Shown: positions 33,204 through 42,887, counted from the first letter of the stretch. The stretch is DNA of 64,000 nucleotides from VXYL01 sp965243095 (GCA_965243095.1 OZ251530.1:2294001-2358000); one strand, 5' to 3'. The notes: a model not told the origin generated them from the sequence alone. Translations and numbers: made by a program.

Positions 33204-36200
33204 TTACGGCCTTGCGGTGGCGGAGAGGTTCGAGAGGTGGCCGGCGGGGCTTTCCAGCAGGCTCATGACGGTGAGCGGGTTGTCGAACGCCACCGTCAGG
33301 CGCCACTTGCCCTCGCCGTCGCCCAGCGCGCCTTCAAGGCCCTCGCCGCCGGCTTCGAGTTGCGCCGCGCTGAGCGTCAGCGCTTCGCCCGCCGGCACGG
33401 TGACGGTTGCCGGTTCGGACGCCGCGCCGGCGTCGTCCACGCCGGTGATGGTCGCCATCGCCGGCTCGTCGCCGTTGTTGGCCAAGCGCAGGAGGCTGCG
33501 CTGTTCGTCGCTGGACGCCGGGTGGAATACCGGGACTCGCGCGGCGCCGTCGGCCGCCGGGGCCGTCTCGTGCAGGCTGGTCACGAAGCCGTCCCTGTGG
33601 CGTGCGTAGCTTGCCGCGGCGAGCGCGAGGGTGCTGCTTTGCAGTTCCAGCCGCCACGCACCCTTCGTCGGTGCGCCCACGCCGGACGCCAAGCCCTTCT
33701 TGGCGTTGCCGTTCTCCAAGTCCTCCGAGTTGAAATGCATTGTCGCCCGTGCCGCAAGCTGCAGCTCGACCGGCCCCGCCTTGACGCCGGCGTCGTCCAC
33801 CGCCGAGACCTCCAGCATGCCTTCCGCCGCGGTCATGTTGGCCACGCGGACGAAGCCTTCGCGCCCGGTCGGGTCGCCCGCCGCTGGGAACAGCGGCAGC
33901 CGAAGCGTCTCGCCCACGGCCGCTCGCAGCGGCGACGACGACAGGTTCGCGAGGTGTCCGCTCGGGCTCTCCAACCACGAGGACGCCGACAGCGGCCAAG
34001 GCGCGGCCAACCGCAAGCGCCACTTACCGGCGCCGTTGCTCAAGCCGGCGCCGGCGGCACCCCGCGACCGCTCTAGCTGCCCGGCCGTCAGCGCCACCGT
34101 CGCGCCCGCCGGCGCCTCGAAGCCAGGCGCGAAGCGCCCCCGCCCGGCGTCGTCCACGCCCCACACGGACATCCTCGCGGAAGCTGGGAACGGGTTGAAG
34201 ACGCGCAGCGAACTGCGTTGAGCGCGGTTGCTCGCCGGGTTGAAGAGGAACGCGGAAAGCGAGTCGCCCGCGCGCGGCAACTCGCCGTGCGACGGGGTGA
34301 GGAATCCGTCCGGCGTTCGGACGTACGCCAGAACCTCGATGTCCAGCGCCGACCACAGATGCAGCCGCCAGCTGCCCGCCATCGGCGGGCCGACGCCCTC
34401 CATCAGCCCCATCTCGGCGTTGCCGTTCTCCAAGTCCGCCGAGTCGAACCGCGCCGCCGCCCCGGCAGCCAGCGGAAGCGACACCGGGCCGACTGTTCGG
34501 CCGGCCTCGTCCAACGCCTCCACCAGCACCGCGCCATCCATGTCGGATCGGTTGAGCACACGGACGACGCCGCTGCGCCCCGCCGCGTCCGCCGCCGACG
34601 GGAACAGCGGCACCGCCCAGCCGAACACCACCGCCGCGCCGGCCTCGCGCAGCGCCGGAATGTGCGTGTCCAGCGCCGCCGCGTCCAGCGGATTGCCGCG
34701 CAGGCCCAGCGCACCGCCGTCCGCAAGCCTCGGGTGCCCGGCCAGCCCCGCCACGTCCGCCAGCCGGTTCCAGCCCAGGCGCAGCCATGACAGCCGCGTC
34801 AGCCCGCGCAGCGGCGAAGCGTCCGCGATCCGGTTGCGCGACAGGTCCAGCCGCCTCAGCTCCCGCAGCCCCGCGAGCGCCGAGACGTCGGCAACCATGT
34901 TGCCCGGCAGCCACAGCCGCCGCAGGCTCGAGAGCCCTGCCAGCGGCGAGATGTCGGCGATGCGGTTGTCGCCCAGATGCAGGTAGATCAGCGCGCCCAG
35001 CGCCGACAGCGTCGAGATGTCCGATAGATCGTTGCCGTCCAGCCACAACTGCTCAAGGGCCGTCAGCGCGGAGAGCGCCGCGACGTCCGCGAGTCCGTTG
35101 CCGGAGAGCGTCAGCGCCTCCAGTCCGGTCAGCCCGGAAAGCGGCGACAGGTCGCGGATCGCGTTGCCGCCCAGCAGCAGCGTCCGCAGGCCGGTCAGAC
35201 TCGACAGATCGGAAATGTCCACCAGGCCGTTGTCCGACAAGTCCAGATAGGTCAGCGACGGCAGCCCCGCCAGCGGCGACATATCCAGCGGCTCGCCCCC
35301 GGCTGCCGGCGCGTTGCCGGACAGCGACAGCGACTCCAGCCACAGCGCCGCCTCCAGGCCCGCCAGCGACGAGATCCCGGCGCCGTCCGCGTTCAGCGTC
35401 CGCAACGCCGGCAGATCCACTGCCCTCAGTGTTCCCGGCCGCTTGCCCAGCGCCCGCTCCGCGGCGGCCGCCAGGGCCGGGTCCGGCAGCGACACCGCCC
35501 CCCCAACCGCGGGTATGGTTGTCCAGGTGGTCAGGTCCACGCCGCCGGCGTGCGCGGCGGTCAGCACCTTCACCGCGAAGTCCTGGTCGGCCGGCAGTTC
35601 GCCACCGGGGAGTGCAAGCGTCAGCGTGGCCGTCGTGCCGCCGGAGGCGGCGCCGGCCACGCTGGCGATGGACAGACCCGGTACCGCCGGCACCAGCTCG
35701 AAGCTGGCGGCGGTGACGCCGCTCGCGAAGGTGGTTCCGGTCAGCGAGAGGGCGATCGTCGCGCCGTCCAGGTTCCGCTCGGTCAGCGACGCCGGTTCCA
35801 TAGACGAGATGGCCACCGCGCTGCCGGCCACCCTGTGCCCACGAGAGTTGACGATCGCGACGTTCGCCGGCACGTCGTAGGTGATTTCCTGGCCGACGAG
35901 GACGTGACCGATCCTCCCGGTCAACGCTCTCCCGGAAATGCTGATGCCATCGGCGTCGACATCATCCTGCTGAACCGTGTAGCTAAAGACAACAGAGGTC
36001 ACGTCAGACCCGCCGGGGCAGGAAAACAGCCGGACAACCGAACCAATCTGCACTCGCAGCTTGACCAAGCCATAACCGAGATTGAACGTACAGCCTTGGT
36101 TGAGGCGGACGGTGGTGTCCCATGCCACGGTGGCCGTGATGGTCTCGCCCTGCATGTAGGTGTCGCCCACCGCCGGGTCGTTCAACGTGATGCTGGTCGG

Positions 36201-36374
36201 GGCGGGTCGGTGGAAGACACCCGGCGACGAAAACTGATGCGCCGCGGCTTCGCCCGCGGCGCAGGTCAGCAGCGCGGCAAACAACCAGTGCCGGCCGCGG
36301 AACTCGAAGCGACGGCGCAACCGATCAGACATGGGGATCGGCCCAGCTACCGTGGGGGGGGGGGTGATCTTCAT
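33204..36374 (-). CDS. Giant secreted LRR protein, copy 4 (phase ON, shortest)
   Basis: 1056 residues from ATG 36374 (MKIT then PPP), with AAGGA upstream in a leader closely resembling that of copy 1. The 11-C tract is in frame here. After it come a positively charged segment (MSDRLRRRFEFRGRH), a signal peptide WLFAALLTCAAGEAAAHQ, and a beta-rich N-terminal region (about 42-282) whose second part (AVAISSMEPASLTERNLDGATI) is homologous to copy 2. LRRs (about 298-565) and four tandem beta modules (about 578-1056) follow. There is no NHL, Calx-beta or acidic Gly linker, so it is the minimal architecture. Function unknown. A 156-nt piece of its 5' region is duplicated at 39402-39557. Confidence 0.85.
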   Translation of the reverse strand: MKITPPPTVAGPIPMSDRLRRRFEFRGRHWLFAALLTCAAGEAAAHQFSSPGVFHRPAPTSITLNDPAVGDTYMQGETITATVAWDTTVRLNQGCTFNLGYGLVKLRVQIGSVVRLFSCPGGSDVTSVVFSYTVQQDDVDADGISISGRALTGRIGHVLVGQEITYDVPANVAIVNSRGHRVAGSAVAISSMEPASLTERNLDGATIALSLTGTTFASGVTAASFELVPAVPGLSIASVAGAASGGTTATLTLALPGGELPADQDFAVKVLTAAHAGGVDLTTWTTIPAVGGAVSLPDPALAAAAERALGKRPGTLRAVDLPALRTLNADGAGISSLAGLEAALWLESLSLSGNAPAAGGEPLDMSPLAGLPSLTYLDLSDNGLVDISDLSSLTGLRTLLLGGNAIRDLSPLSGLTGLEALTLSGNGLADVAALSALTALEQLWLDGNDLSDISTLSALGALIYLHLGDNRIADISPLAGLSSLRRLWLPGNMVADVSALAGLRELRRLDLSRNRIADASPLRGLTRLSWLRLGWNRLADVAGLAGHPRLADGGALGLRGNPLDAAALDTHIPALREAGAAVVFGWAVPLFPSAADAAGRSGVVRVLNRSDMDGAVLVEALDEAGRTVGPVSLPLAAGAAARFDSADLENGNAEMGLMEGVGPPMAGSWRLHLWSALDIEVLAYVRTPDGFLTPSHGELPRAGDSLSAFLFNPASNRAQRSSLRVFNPFPASARMSVWGVDDAGRGRFAPGFEAPAGATVALTAGQLERSRGAAGAGLSNGAGKWRLRLAAPWPLSASSWLESPSGHLANLSSSPLRAAVGETLRLPLFPAAGDPTGREGFVRVANMTAAEGMLEVSAVDDAGVKAGPVELQLAARATMHFNSEDLENGNAKKGLASGVGAPTKGAWRLELQSSTLALAAASYARHRDGFVTSLHETAPAADGAARVPVFHPASSDEQRSLLRLANNGDEPAMATITGVDDAGAASEPATVTVPAGEALTLSAAQLEAGGEGLEGALGDGEGKWRLTVAFDNPLTVMSLLESPAGHLSNLSATARP
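36354..36364 (-). repeat. Poly-C(11) tract in the 5' coding region of copy 4
   Basis: Eleven G on the plus strand, giving ATC-ACC-CCC-CCC-CCC-ACG on the coding strand. In frame with the downstream signal peptide (ON). Confidence 0.9.
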
Positions 36375-36559
36375 CGGCTTGATTCCTTGCGTCCTCTTGG
36401 CGTGGCAACCATCGGCTCGGTTGATCACGGCACAAAATGGCACAGCGGGGACTCAATTGCAACCGACCGCCCAACCAACCGTCGCAATGGCCGCGGGAGG
36501 GTTACCATGCGCCGTTCATGTAACGGGGTGTACGCCGCCCAGCGCGGCCGGGAGGGTTC

Positions 36560-37629
36560 ATGGCCGACGACATCGTGGATGTGCTCATTGTCGGCGCCGG
36601 GGCGTCCGGGGCGGCGGTGGCGTGGAGTCTGGCCGAGACGCGCATGCGCATCGTGTGCTTGGAGCAGGGCGGGTGGATGAATCCCGCGGAGTATCCGAGC
36701 ACCGGGCGGGATTGGGAGATGGCCCCGGCGCGGGAGTTCCGCACCAGCCCGAATCTGCGCCGGCGCGCCGCCGACTATCCGGTGAACGACAGCGATTCGC
36801 CCATCGCCATCCTCAACTTCAACGCCGTCGGCGGCAGCACCATCCTCTATTCCGCGCACTTCCCGCGCTTCCACCCGTCGGACTTCCGCGTGCGAACGCT
36901 GGACGGCGTGGCGGACGATTGGCCCATCGACTACGGGACGCTAGAGCCCTACTTCGCGGAGAGCTTGTTGAAGCCGCGCCCCATCGCCTCGCCCATGCGC
37001 CCGAGCGGCACCGGCGGCAGCGGCGGCAGCGGCGGCTCGTGGTGCGGCAGCGCCGGATCGCCGGCCTGCAGGTGACGCGCGGCTCCGGGCCGGCGGTGAC
37101 GGCGCGCGTGGGCGTGGCGAGCGGTGGCATCCCGTGGGGCGCGGGGCACCACGAGGCGTTCGAGCGCGTGTACGACCGCACCGTGCATGTGGGCGTTTGC
37201 TGCGAGGACCTGCCGGAGGAAGGCAACCGCGTCACGCTGGACGACGAACAGACCGATGGCCACGGCATCCCCGCGCCGAAGATCACCTACCGCGTCAGCG
37301 ACAACAGCCGGCGCATGTTGGCGCACGGCCTGGACAAGGCCGCGGAAGCGCTGCGCGCCGCCGGCGCCGAGGATGTGTGCGCCTCCGCCGCCCCGGTGCG
37401 GCAAGCCGGCTGGCATCTGCTGGGCACGGCGCGCATGGGCAGGGACCCGGAACGCTCGGTGGTGAACGAGTGGGGCCGCAGCCACGACGTGCGCAACCTG
37501 TTCGTGGTGGACGGCAGCGTGTTCGTCACCTCCGGCGGCGTCAACCCGACGACGACGATTCAAGCCGTGGCGCTCTACATCGCGGACTCGATGAAGAAGC
37601 GCTTGGCCAACCTGTTCGACGAACCGTGA
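36560..37629 (+). pseudogene. GMC-type oxidoreductase, copy A, rearranged internally
   Basis: The N-terminal frame (ATG 36560, GGGAGG upstream) has VDVLIVGAGASGAAVAW, the FAD-binding GxGxxG, and FNAVGGSTILYSAHFPR, as in glucose/gluconate-type GMC dehydrogenases. It breaks at about 36961. Segment 36962-37064 is the reverse complement of the homologous stretch in copy B (39669-39762), and the next part of the gene (about 430 nt in B) is missing. The C-terminal frame resumes at about 37070 in another phase: HHEAFERVYDRTVHVG, GWHLLGTARMG, and VVDGSVFVTSGGVNPTTTIQALA-like end (catalytic His/Asn region). The enzyme cannot be made from this copy as sequenced. Stop overlaps the partner gene. Confidence 0.8.
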
Positions 37630-38117
37630 CCAACGAACGCATCGCCACCGACAGCCCGCTCAACCCAACGCAGCGTGGCATCTTCAACATCCTGCTGGAC
37701 ATGATCGTGCCGGCCAGCGCCGATGGGAGCAAACCCAGCGCCGCCGAGGTGGACGTGTTGGGCTACATCGTCGAGCGCGAGGCCGATTCCCTGCCGACGC
37801 TGCGCGAAGAATTGGATGCCTTGATCGCCCGAGCGGAAGCGCAGACCGGCCGCCCCTTCCTCGACCTGACCGCGGCCGAGCAGCACCGCGTGGTGGCCGA
37901 CGCCCGCGCCGCCGCGCCGGATTTCCTACGCGGCCTAGCCTTGCACACCGTCACCAGCTACTACCAAGACGATCGCGTGCTCGAAGCCCTGGGCATGGAA
38001 GCGCGACCGCCTTTCCCGCAAGGATACGAAGTGCGCGAGGGCGATCTCTCGCTACTCGATCCGGTGCGCCAGCGCGCGCCTTTCTACCGTGACGCGCCGG
38101 ACGCCACGCCAACCTAG
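37626..38117 (+). CDS. Gluconate 2-dehydrogenase subunit 3-like protein
   Basis: 163 residues from GTG overlapping the GMC stop (GTGA). Matches the small-subunit family that accompanies membrane or periplasmic GMC dehydrogenases: LNPTQRGIFNILLDMIVPASADGSKPSAAEVDV, then a helical body with FLDLTAAEQ and TVTSYYQDDRVLEALGMEARPPFPQGYEV. No twin-arginine signal is evident, unlike many homologues. Its catalytic partner upstream is broken, so this subunit may be orphaned. Overlaps the convergent TPR gene by 4 nt. Confidence 0.82.
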   Translation: MTNERIATDSPLNPTQRGIFNILLDMIVPASADGSKPSAAEVDVLGYIVEREADSLPTLREELDALIARAEAQTGRPFLDLTAAEQHRVVADARAAAPDFLRGLALHTVTSYYQDDRVLEALGMEARPPFPQGYEVREGDLSLLDPVRQRAPFYRDAPDATPT

Positions 38118-38686
38118 CTGGCACGCCGTCGCCTCACCGCACTTGTGGTGCCGGAGGTACTGAGCAAGCTGTTGAATTTCCCGCGCAGCACATTGCCGTA
38201 GCGCCCAAGGTCTTCGGCCGGCGACTCCCGGAGCAGAGACTTCACGAGCACTCGAATCGCTTCGTTGGGGCGGCCGATCTCGGTCGCCAAGAGAGCGAAG
38301 AACAGCTCGAACACCACGTCGCCCGCGAAACGCGGCTTGGCGCTTTCCAGCAAGTCAAAGCCCTGCTGCGGCCGACCGACGTTTCGAAGCGAGGAAGCCA
38401 AACAAACATGCGCGTCCCTCGCATCGGTTCCTCTGAGGCCCAGCGATAGAGCCCGCTCATACAAGGGCACGGCTTCGCCTTCCCTGCCAAGACGATCAAG
38501 CACAAACGCGGATTGCAGATGAACGCGGGCCGATTCGGAGCGACGTTTGCGGAGCTCGGCGAAGTAAGCAACCGCTTCGGACTTCCTGCCGCGGTCGAGA
38601 AGGGCGCGCCCGTTGCTGATCTCCGTGCTCTCCGAACGCTCGGGCGTTTTGCCATCCTTGCCGTTCCGCCAAGTCGTCGAAGTCAA
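38114..38686 (-). CDS. TPR-repeat protein
   Basis: 190 residues, all helical, with tetratricopeptide-like pairs: GRALLDRGRKSEAVAYFAEL, ARVHLQSAFVLDRLGREGEA, DAHVCLASSLRNVGRPQQG, FELFFALLATEIGRPNEAI. Related to the TPR_5 type. There is no catalytic motif, signal or membrane segment, so it is probably a cytoplasmic protein-binding adaptor. Its ATG overlaps the stop of the AbiEi-like gene by 4 nt (ATGA), so the two form an operon and may act together. In a standard AbiE locus this slot would encode the AbiEii nucleotidyltransferase toxin. Confidence 0.75.
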   Translation of the reverse strand: MTSTTWRNGKDGKTPERSESTEISNGRALLDRGRKSEAVAYFAELRKRRSESARVHLQSAFVLDRLGREGEAVPLYERALSLGLRGTDARDAHVCLASSLRNVGRPQQGFDLLESAKPRFAGDVVFELFFALLATEIGRPNEAIRVLVKSLLRESPAEDLGRYGNVLRGKFNSLLSTSGTTSAVRRRRAS

Positions 38687-39288
38687 GCGGCACGAACGCC
38701 TTCCGTGCTATCCGGCTCGCCACGTTGCACGGCGCGGAACTCGGCGACGATTTCGTCATGGTCTTCCACATCCACCAAGTGCAGGTTGCGGCGTGTTCGG
38801 CGCAAGTCCTCCCATGCCAGATCCGGATGGGCCAGCCTTGCGCCGAGCTGCGGATGCATGGACGTGCGGGCGAGAATCTCCGCCGGGTCGCGCGTGGTGT
38901 GGGTGAATTCGAAGGTGCCGACCGGCGTGTGGAACTCGCCCCGCCGGCCGGTGGTCATGAGCGTCCAGCGTTGCGGAATCTGGCTCATCGAACCCCACTC
39001 CGCCAAGGCGTATTCGAGGCTCAGGTAGCTTACGCAGCCGGGGCGGATCGCGCCGATCAGCTTGCCGCCGAAACGCGATCCCACGGTTTGCTTGGCCGTC
39101 GCACCGAGGTAGACGCCCTTCACCACGCGCACCAGCACGCCCGCGCTCGCCAACGCGCCCACCAAGCGACGGAACGCCGAAGGCGACTCGCCCGGGAACA
39201 CCGTGCGCAGCGACATCGTGTCGAACACGACGATGCCCTTCGCGGCGCAATCGACCAAGATCACCTTGGCCGCCTGCAGGTGGTTCAT
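38683..39288 (-). CDS. AbiEi-like antitoxin / winged-helix regulator
   Basis: 201 residues from MNHLQAAKVILVDCAAKG. The N-terminal winged helix pattern is VVFDTMSLRTVFP, FRRLVGALASAGVLVRVVKGVYLG. The central part (SYLSLEYALAEWGSMSQIPQRWTLMTTGRRGEF) and the FEFTHTTRD segment match type IV AbiEi-family antitoxins, which repress their own operon. The toxin partner is not of the usual AbiEii type; a TPR gene follows instead. Promoter and palindromes lie immediately upstream. In-frame sequence upstream of this ATG crosses the promoter and is not used. Confidence 0.75.
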   Translation of the reverse strand: MNHLQAAKVILVDCAAKGIVVFDTMSLRTVFPGESPSAFRRLVGALASAGVLVRVVKGVYLGATAKQTVGSRFGGKLIGAIRPGCVSYLSLEYALAEWGSMSQIPQRWTLMTTGRRGEFHTPVGTFEFTHTTRDPAEILARTSMHPQLGARLAHPDLAWEDLRRTRRNLHLVDVEDHDEIVAEFRAVQRGEPDSTEGVRAA

Positions 39289-39312
39289 TGCTAGTGGGGC
39301 GCTGCTGCGGAT

Positions 39313-39348
39313 GGACAGTATTGTCCGCCTTAGCGCTAATTCCGTCAA
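39313..39348 (-). promoter_or_regulatory. Promoter with two palindromic operator candidates for the AbiEi-like operon
   Basis: Minus strand TTGACG (39343-39348), a 17-nt spacer and GACAAT (39320-39325). The spacer contains the perfect palindrome TTAGCGCTAA (39330-39339), and the -10 overlaps GGACAGTATTGTCC (39313-39326). The arrangement suits autorepression by the winged-helix antitoxin. Confidence 0.6.
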
Positions 39349-39401
39349 CCAAGCATGGAGCGATTGACGAGGCACTCCGGCTTATTGCGAAACCGCCACC
39401 G

Positions 39402-39557
39402 TGAGGGGGACGGTGGTGTCCCATGCCACGGTGGCCGTGACGGTCTCGCCCTGCGTGTAGGTGTCGCCCACCGCCGGGTCGCTCAGCGTGATGCTGGTCG
39501 GGGCGGGTCGGTGGAAGACACCCGGCGACGAAAACTGATGCGCCGCGGCCTCGCCCG
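39402..39557. repeat. Detached duplicate of the 5' coding region of giant gene 4
   Basis: Matches 36101-36256 (offset 3301) with only a handful of substitutions. It carries no start, tract or downstream continuation: it joins abruptly to GMC sequence at about 39558. It is a remnant of a rearrangement rather than a gene. Confidence 0.88.
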
Positions 39558-40458
39558 CTCCGCGTGTACACGCTGGACGGCGTGGCGGACGATTGGCCCA
39601 TCGACTACCACACGCTGGCGCCCTACTTCGCGGAGAACGACAACAACGTCGGCGTCGCCGGCGTGGCCGGCGATCCGGCGCTGCCGCACCACGAGCCGCC
39701 GCTGCCGCCGGTGCCGCTCGGGCGGATGGGCGAGGCGATGGGGCGCGGCTTCAACAAGCTCGGCTGGCGCTGCCTGAACCTCGGCCCGTGCAACACCGGC
39801 TGCGCCCTACTGGCCGATGGCGCTGCGCGCCGGCGTGGAACTGCGCCCGCACTGCCGCGTGCGCGAGATCACGGTGGACGGGCGCGACCGCGCCACCGGC
39901 GTGACGTACTTCGACAAGGATGGCGTGGAACGGCACCAGCGCGCCGAAGTGGTGATCGTCGCCTGCAACGGCGTCGGCACACCGTGCCTGCTGCTCAACT
40001 CGACTTCGGCGCGGTTCCCGCAGGGCCTCGCCAACCGCTCCGGCCTGGTGGGCAAGAACCTCATGCTGCACCCGTGGGGGCACGTCAGCGGCGTTTTCGA
40101 CGAGCCGCTTGAATCGCACTTCGGCCCGCAAGGCTGCTGCATCCTCAGCCAGGAGTTCTACGAAACGGATGCGCGGCGCGGCTTCGTGCGCGGCTACAAC
40201 CTGCAGGTGACGCGCGGCTCCGGGCCGGCGGTGACGGCGCGCGTGGGCGTGGCGAGCGGCGCCATCCCGTGGGGCGAAGGGCACCACGAGGCGTTCGAGC
40301 GCGTGTACGACCGCACCGTGCATGTCGGCGTCTGCTGCGAGGACCTGCCGGAGGAGGGCAACCGCGTCACGCTGGACGACGAACAAACCGATGGCCACGG
40401 CATCCCCGCGCCGAAGATCACCCACCGCGTCAGCGACAACAGCCGGCGCATGGCATGA
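39558..40458 (+). pseudogene. GMC-type oxidoreductase, copy B, internal fragment
   Basis: Lacks the FAD-binding N-terminus: it begins at VYTLDGVADDWPIDYHTL, equivalent to residue 111 onward of copy A. It proceeds through NLGPCNTGCA, where a small deletion shifts the frame, and continues as YWPMALRAGVELRPHCRV, VVIVACNGVGTP, NLMLHPWGHVSGVFDE and HHEAFERVYDRTVHVG. It ends abruptly at NSRRM and fuses to an rluC fragment. It preserves the middle region that copy A has lost, so copies A and B together contain almost one whole gene. Confidence 0.85.
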
Positions 40459-40715
40459 CCGCCACTTGGCTGATGGCGTTGCCGAAGACCGGGCGAACGC
40501 ACCAGATCCGCGTTCACGCGACGGTCAGCGGCCATCCGGTGGTGGGCGACGACAAATACGCGCCCAACCAGCCGACCGCCTTCGCCCGCTCGCGCTTGCT
40601 CTTGCACGCCACCGAGCTGACCTTGCGCGTCAACGGCGAGCGCCGCCAGTTCCGCGCTTCCGTCCCGGCCGCGTTCGAGGAGTTCGCGGCGCGGTTCGGC
40701 GCACTGGCGAGCTAG
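40452..40715 (+). pseudogene. rluC 3' fragment (duplicate)
   Basis: 86 codons from ATG 40455 equivalent to the last 86 residues of RluC (MTATWLMALPKTGRTHQIRVH to FGALAS). The S4 domain and catalytic HRLDRDTSG are absent, so it is non-functional. The junction with GMC copy B falls in GGCATG, a short microhomology. It overlaps maf copy 2 by 4 nt just as the parental rluC overlaps maf. Confidence 0.9.
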
Positions 40716-41296
40716 ACGTTTTCCCTCACCAACGGGTCCACACCCTCAAGACGCAGCAACCTGCCGAGCGCGATCAGCGGCAGCCCGATGGCGGCGCTGG
40801 GATCCTCCGTGTCCACGCCTTCGAGCAGCAGCGGCCCCAAGCCCTCGAAGCGAATGCCGCCGGCGCAGTCGAGCGGGTTGTCTTGACGCACATAGCGTTC
40901 GGCCCGCTGCCGGTCGAAGCGCTGGAAACGAGCCGTTGTGACGTCCAGATGCGTGCGCAACGACTCGCCCCGCGCCACGGCCAAGCCGGTGAGGAACTGC
41001 ACGCGTCGCCCGGAGAACGATGCCAGTTGGCGCACGGCGCGTTCGTGCGTAGCCGGTTTGCCGAGTATCTCTCCATCAAAGCTGGCCACCTGATCCGAAC
41101 CCGCCACCAGCGCGTTGGGACGGCGTTTGGCAACGACTTGCGCCTTCGCCACCGCCAGCCGCACGGCCAACGCTGACGGCGTCTCGCCGGGCAGCGGCGA
41201 TTCATCGACATCCGGCGGAACAACCAAGAACGGCAAGCCGAACTGTTCGAGCAGTTCGCGCCGATAGGGCGATGAGGAAGCGAGCACGATTTGCAT
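40712..41296 (-). CDS. Maf-family nucleotide pyrophosphatase, copy 2
   Basis: 194 residues, same length and motifs as the Maf at 32447 (MQIVLASSSPYRRELLEQFG, DESPLPGETP, LVAGSDQVASFDGEILGKP). Scattered substitutions (e.g. VGSDQ to AGSDQ, CARRD to VRQD-type changes) with no stop or frameshift suggest it is still under selection or recently duplicated. It is part of a duplicated block that also carries the end of rluC. The block ends about 23 nt beyond the start codon. Confidence 0.88.
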   Translation of the reverse strand: MQIVLASSSPYRRELLEQFGLPFLVVPPDVDESPLPGETPSALAVRLAVAKAQVVAKRRPNALVAGSDQVASFDGEILGKPATHERAVRQLASFSGRRVQFLTGLAVARGESLRTHLDVTTARFQRFDRQRAERYVRQDNPLDCAGGIRFEGLGPLLLEGVDTEDPSAAIGLPLIALGRLLRLEGVDPLVRENV

Positions 41297-41396
41297 GGCG
41301 ACGCGCTACAGTATGCCAATTTGGGGCGCAAACCGAACCGAGAGCGGATGTAGGGCCAGCGGTGTGGGTTGCAACCTTGGGCGCAGGCATCTCGCC

Positions 41397-42887
41397 GGGT
41401 GTACGACATATTTGTTCCGGGTTGAGAGTCACCGCGAAACCCGGGATACGCTTGGATCGTGTACAACCGAGCGAAGGGAATCGCGGTGACGGAAGGGATT
41501 GTGGCTTCGGGCGGGGAGGTTGGCAAGGACGCCTACGGCTTCCTGCGGGAGGCGGTGGCGAAGGCGCTGTCGTCGCCGGCGGCGCGCGCGGCGCTGGGGC
41601 GGTGCGGCAACTTCATGGAGTTCGAGAAGGGAACGCGGGAGGCGCTGCGCGAGGGCGCCTCGGCGGGGACGTCGAGGCTGCTGACGGAGGCGGACGCGGA
41701 GCGGGAGCCGTTGCGGTGCGGCGACTGCCGGCGGACGATGGTTCGGCGTTCGCGGCCGCTGGCGGCGCTGTGGCTGCCGGGTCGGCTGCGGGTGGTTCGC
41801 GGGTACTGGACGTGCGGCTGCGCGAAGGGCGGGCGGTGCCCGCTGGACGAGGAGCTGGGCGTGAAGGGCCGGGCCGGGACGCGGGCGACGCCGGGACTGG
41901 TGAAGGCGGTCGCGCCGCTGGCGGCGGAGACGGCGTTCGCGCCGGCGGCGGCGCTGGCGAGCCGGCTGCTGGGGTTCGCCGTGAACGCGAAGTGGATGGA
42001 GCGGATGGCGAAGCGCCTGGGTTCGGAGATGGCGGCGGCGGACGCGTCGGAGGAGGGCGTGGAGAATGCGCCGGCGCCGTCGGAGACGATGTGCTGCGGG
42101 ATCGACGGCACGGGCGTGCCGGTTCGCCCCGGGGAGTTGCCGGAAAGCCGGGGAAAGGATGGCGGGAAGGCGCGCACGCGCGAGGCGAAGGTCGCGGCGT
42201 TCTTCACGGGGGATGGCGCGACGCGGCGCTCGGCGGCCGTCGACAGCGCGGCGTCGCGGGACACGGACGCGGAGCCGTCGGCGTTCGCGGCGCGGCTGTG
42301 GCGGGAGGCGCGGCGTTCGGGGTTCGCGGCGGCGCGGGTCAAGGCGGTGCTGGGGGACGGCGCGAGGTGGATCTGGGCCGTCGCGTCGGAGTTGTTCCCC
42401 GGCGCGGTGGAGATCGTCGACCTGTGGCATGCGAAGGAACACGTCTGGGAAGTCGGCCGGTCGGCGTGCGGGGCCGAGACGGCATTGTGCGAGGCGTGGT
42501 CGAAGAAGACGTGCGCGGCGTTGTCGGAGGGACGCCTGGACGACGTGCTGGCGGCGCTGCGGCGGCACGCGGGCAACGACGAGGCGCTGCGCTGCGCCGG
42601 ATACGTCGAGGCCAACCGCGCTCGAATGCGCTACCCCGAGTTCCGCGCCGCCGGTCTGCCGGTGGGTTCGGGGGTCGTGGAGAGCGCCTGCGGCGCGGTG
42701 GCCGGACGCCTGAAGCGCGGCGGCATGCGCTGGAGCGTCGAAAGCGGCGCGAACCCGATGCTGGCGCTGCGCTGCCGGTGGCTGGACGGCCGCCACGACG
42801 AGTTCTTCAAGGCGCGCGCCAGACCGCCGCCGTTGGCGCTCGCCGCCGGAGCCCGTCGGCCCTTGCGAACAAATATGTCGTACACCC
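41397..42887 (+). mobile_element. ISKra4-family-like insertion sequence with perfect termini
   Basis: 1491 bp bounded by perfect 21-nt terminal inverted repeats at 41397-41417 and 42867-42887 (outer end GGGTGTACGACATATTTG). They are flanked by a perfect 9-nt target duplication, CATCTCGCC, at 41388-41396 and 42888-42896. It encodes one transposase. The perfect ends and target duplication indicate a recent insertion. Confidence 0.93.
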
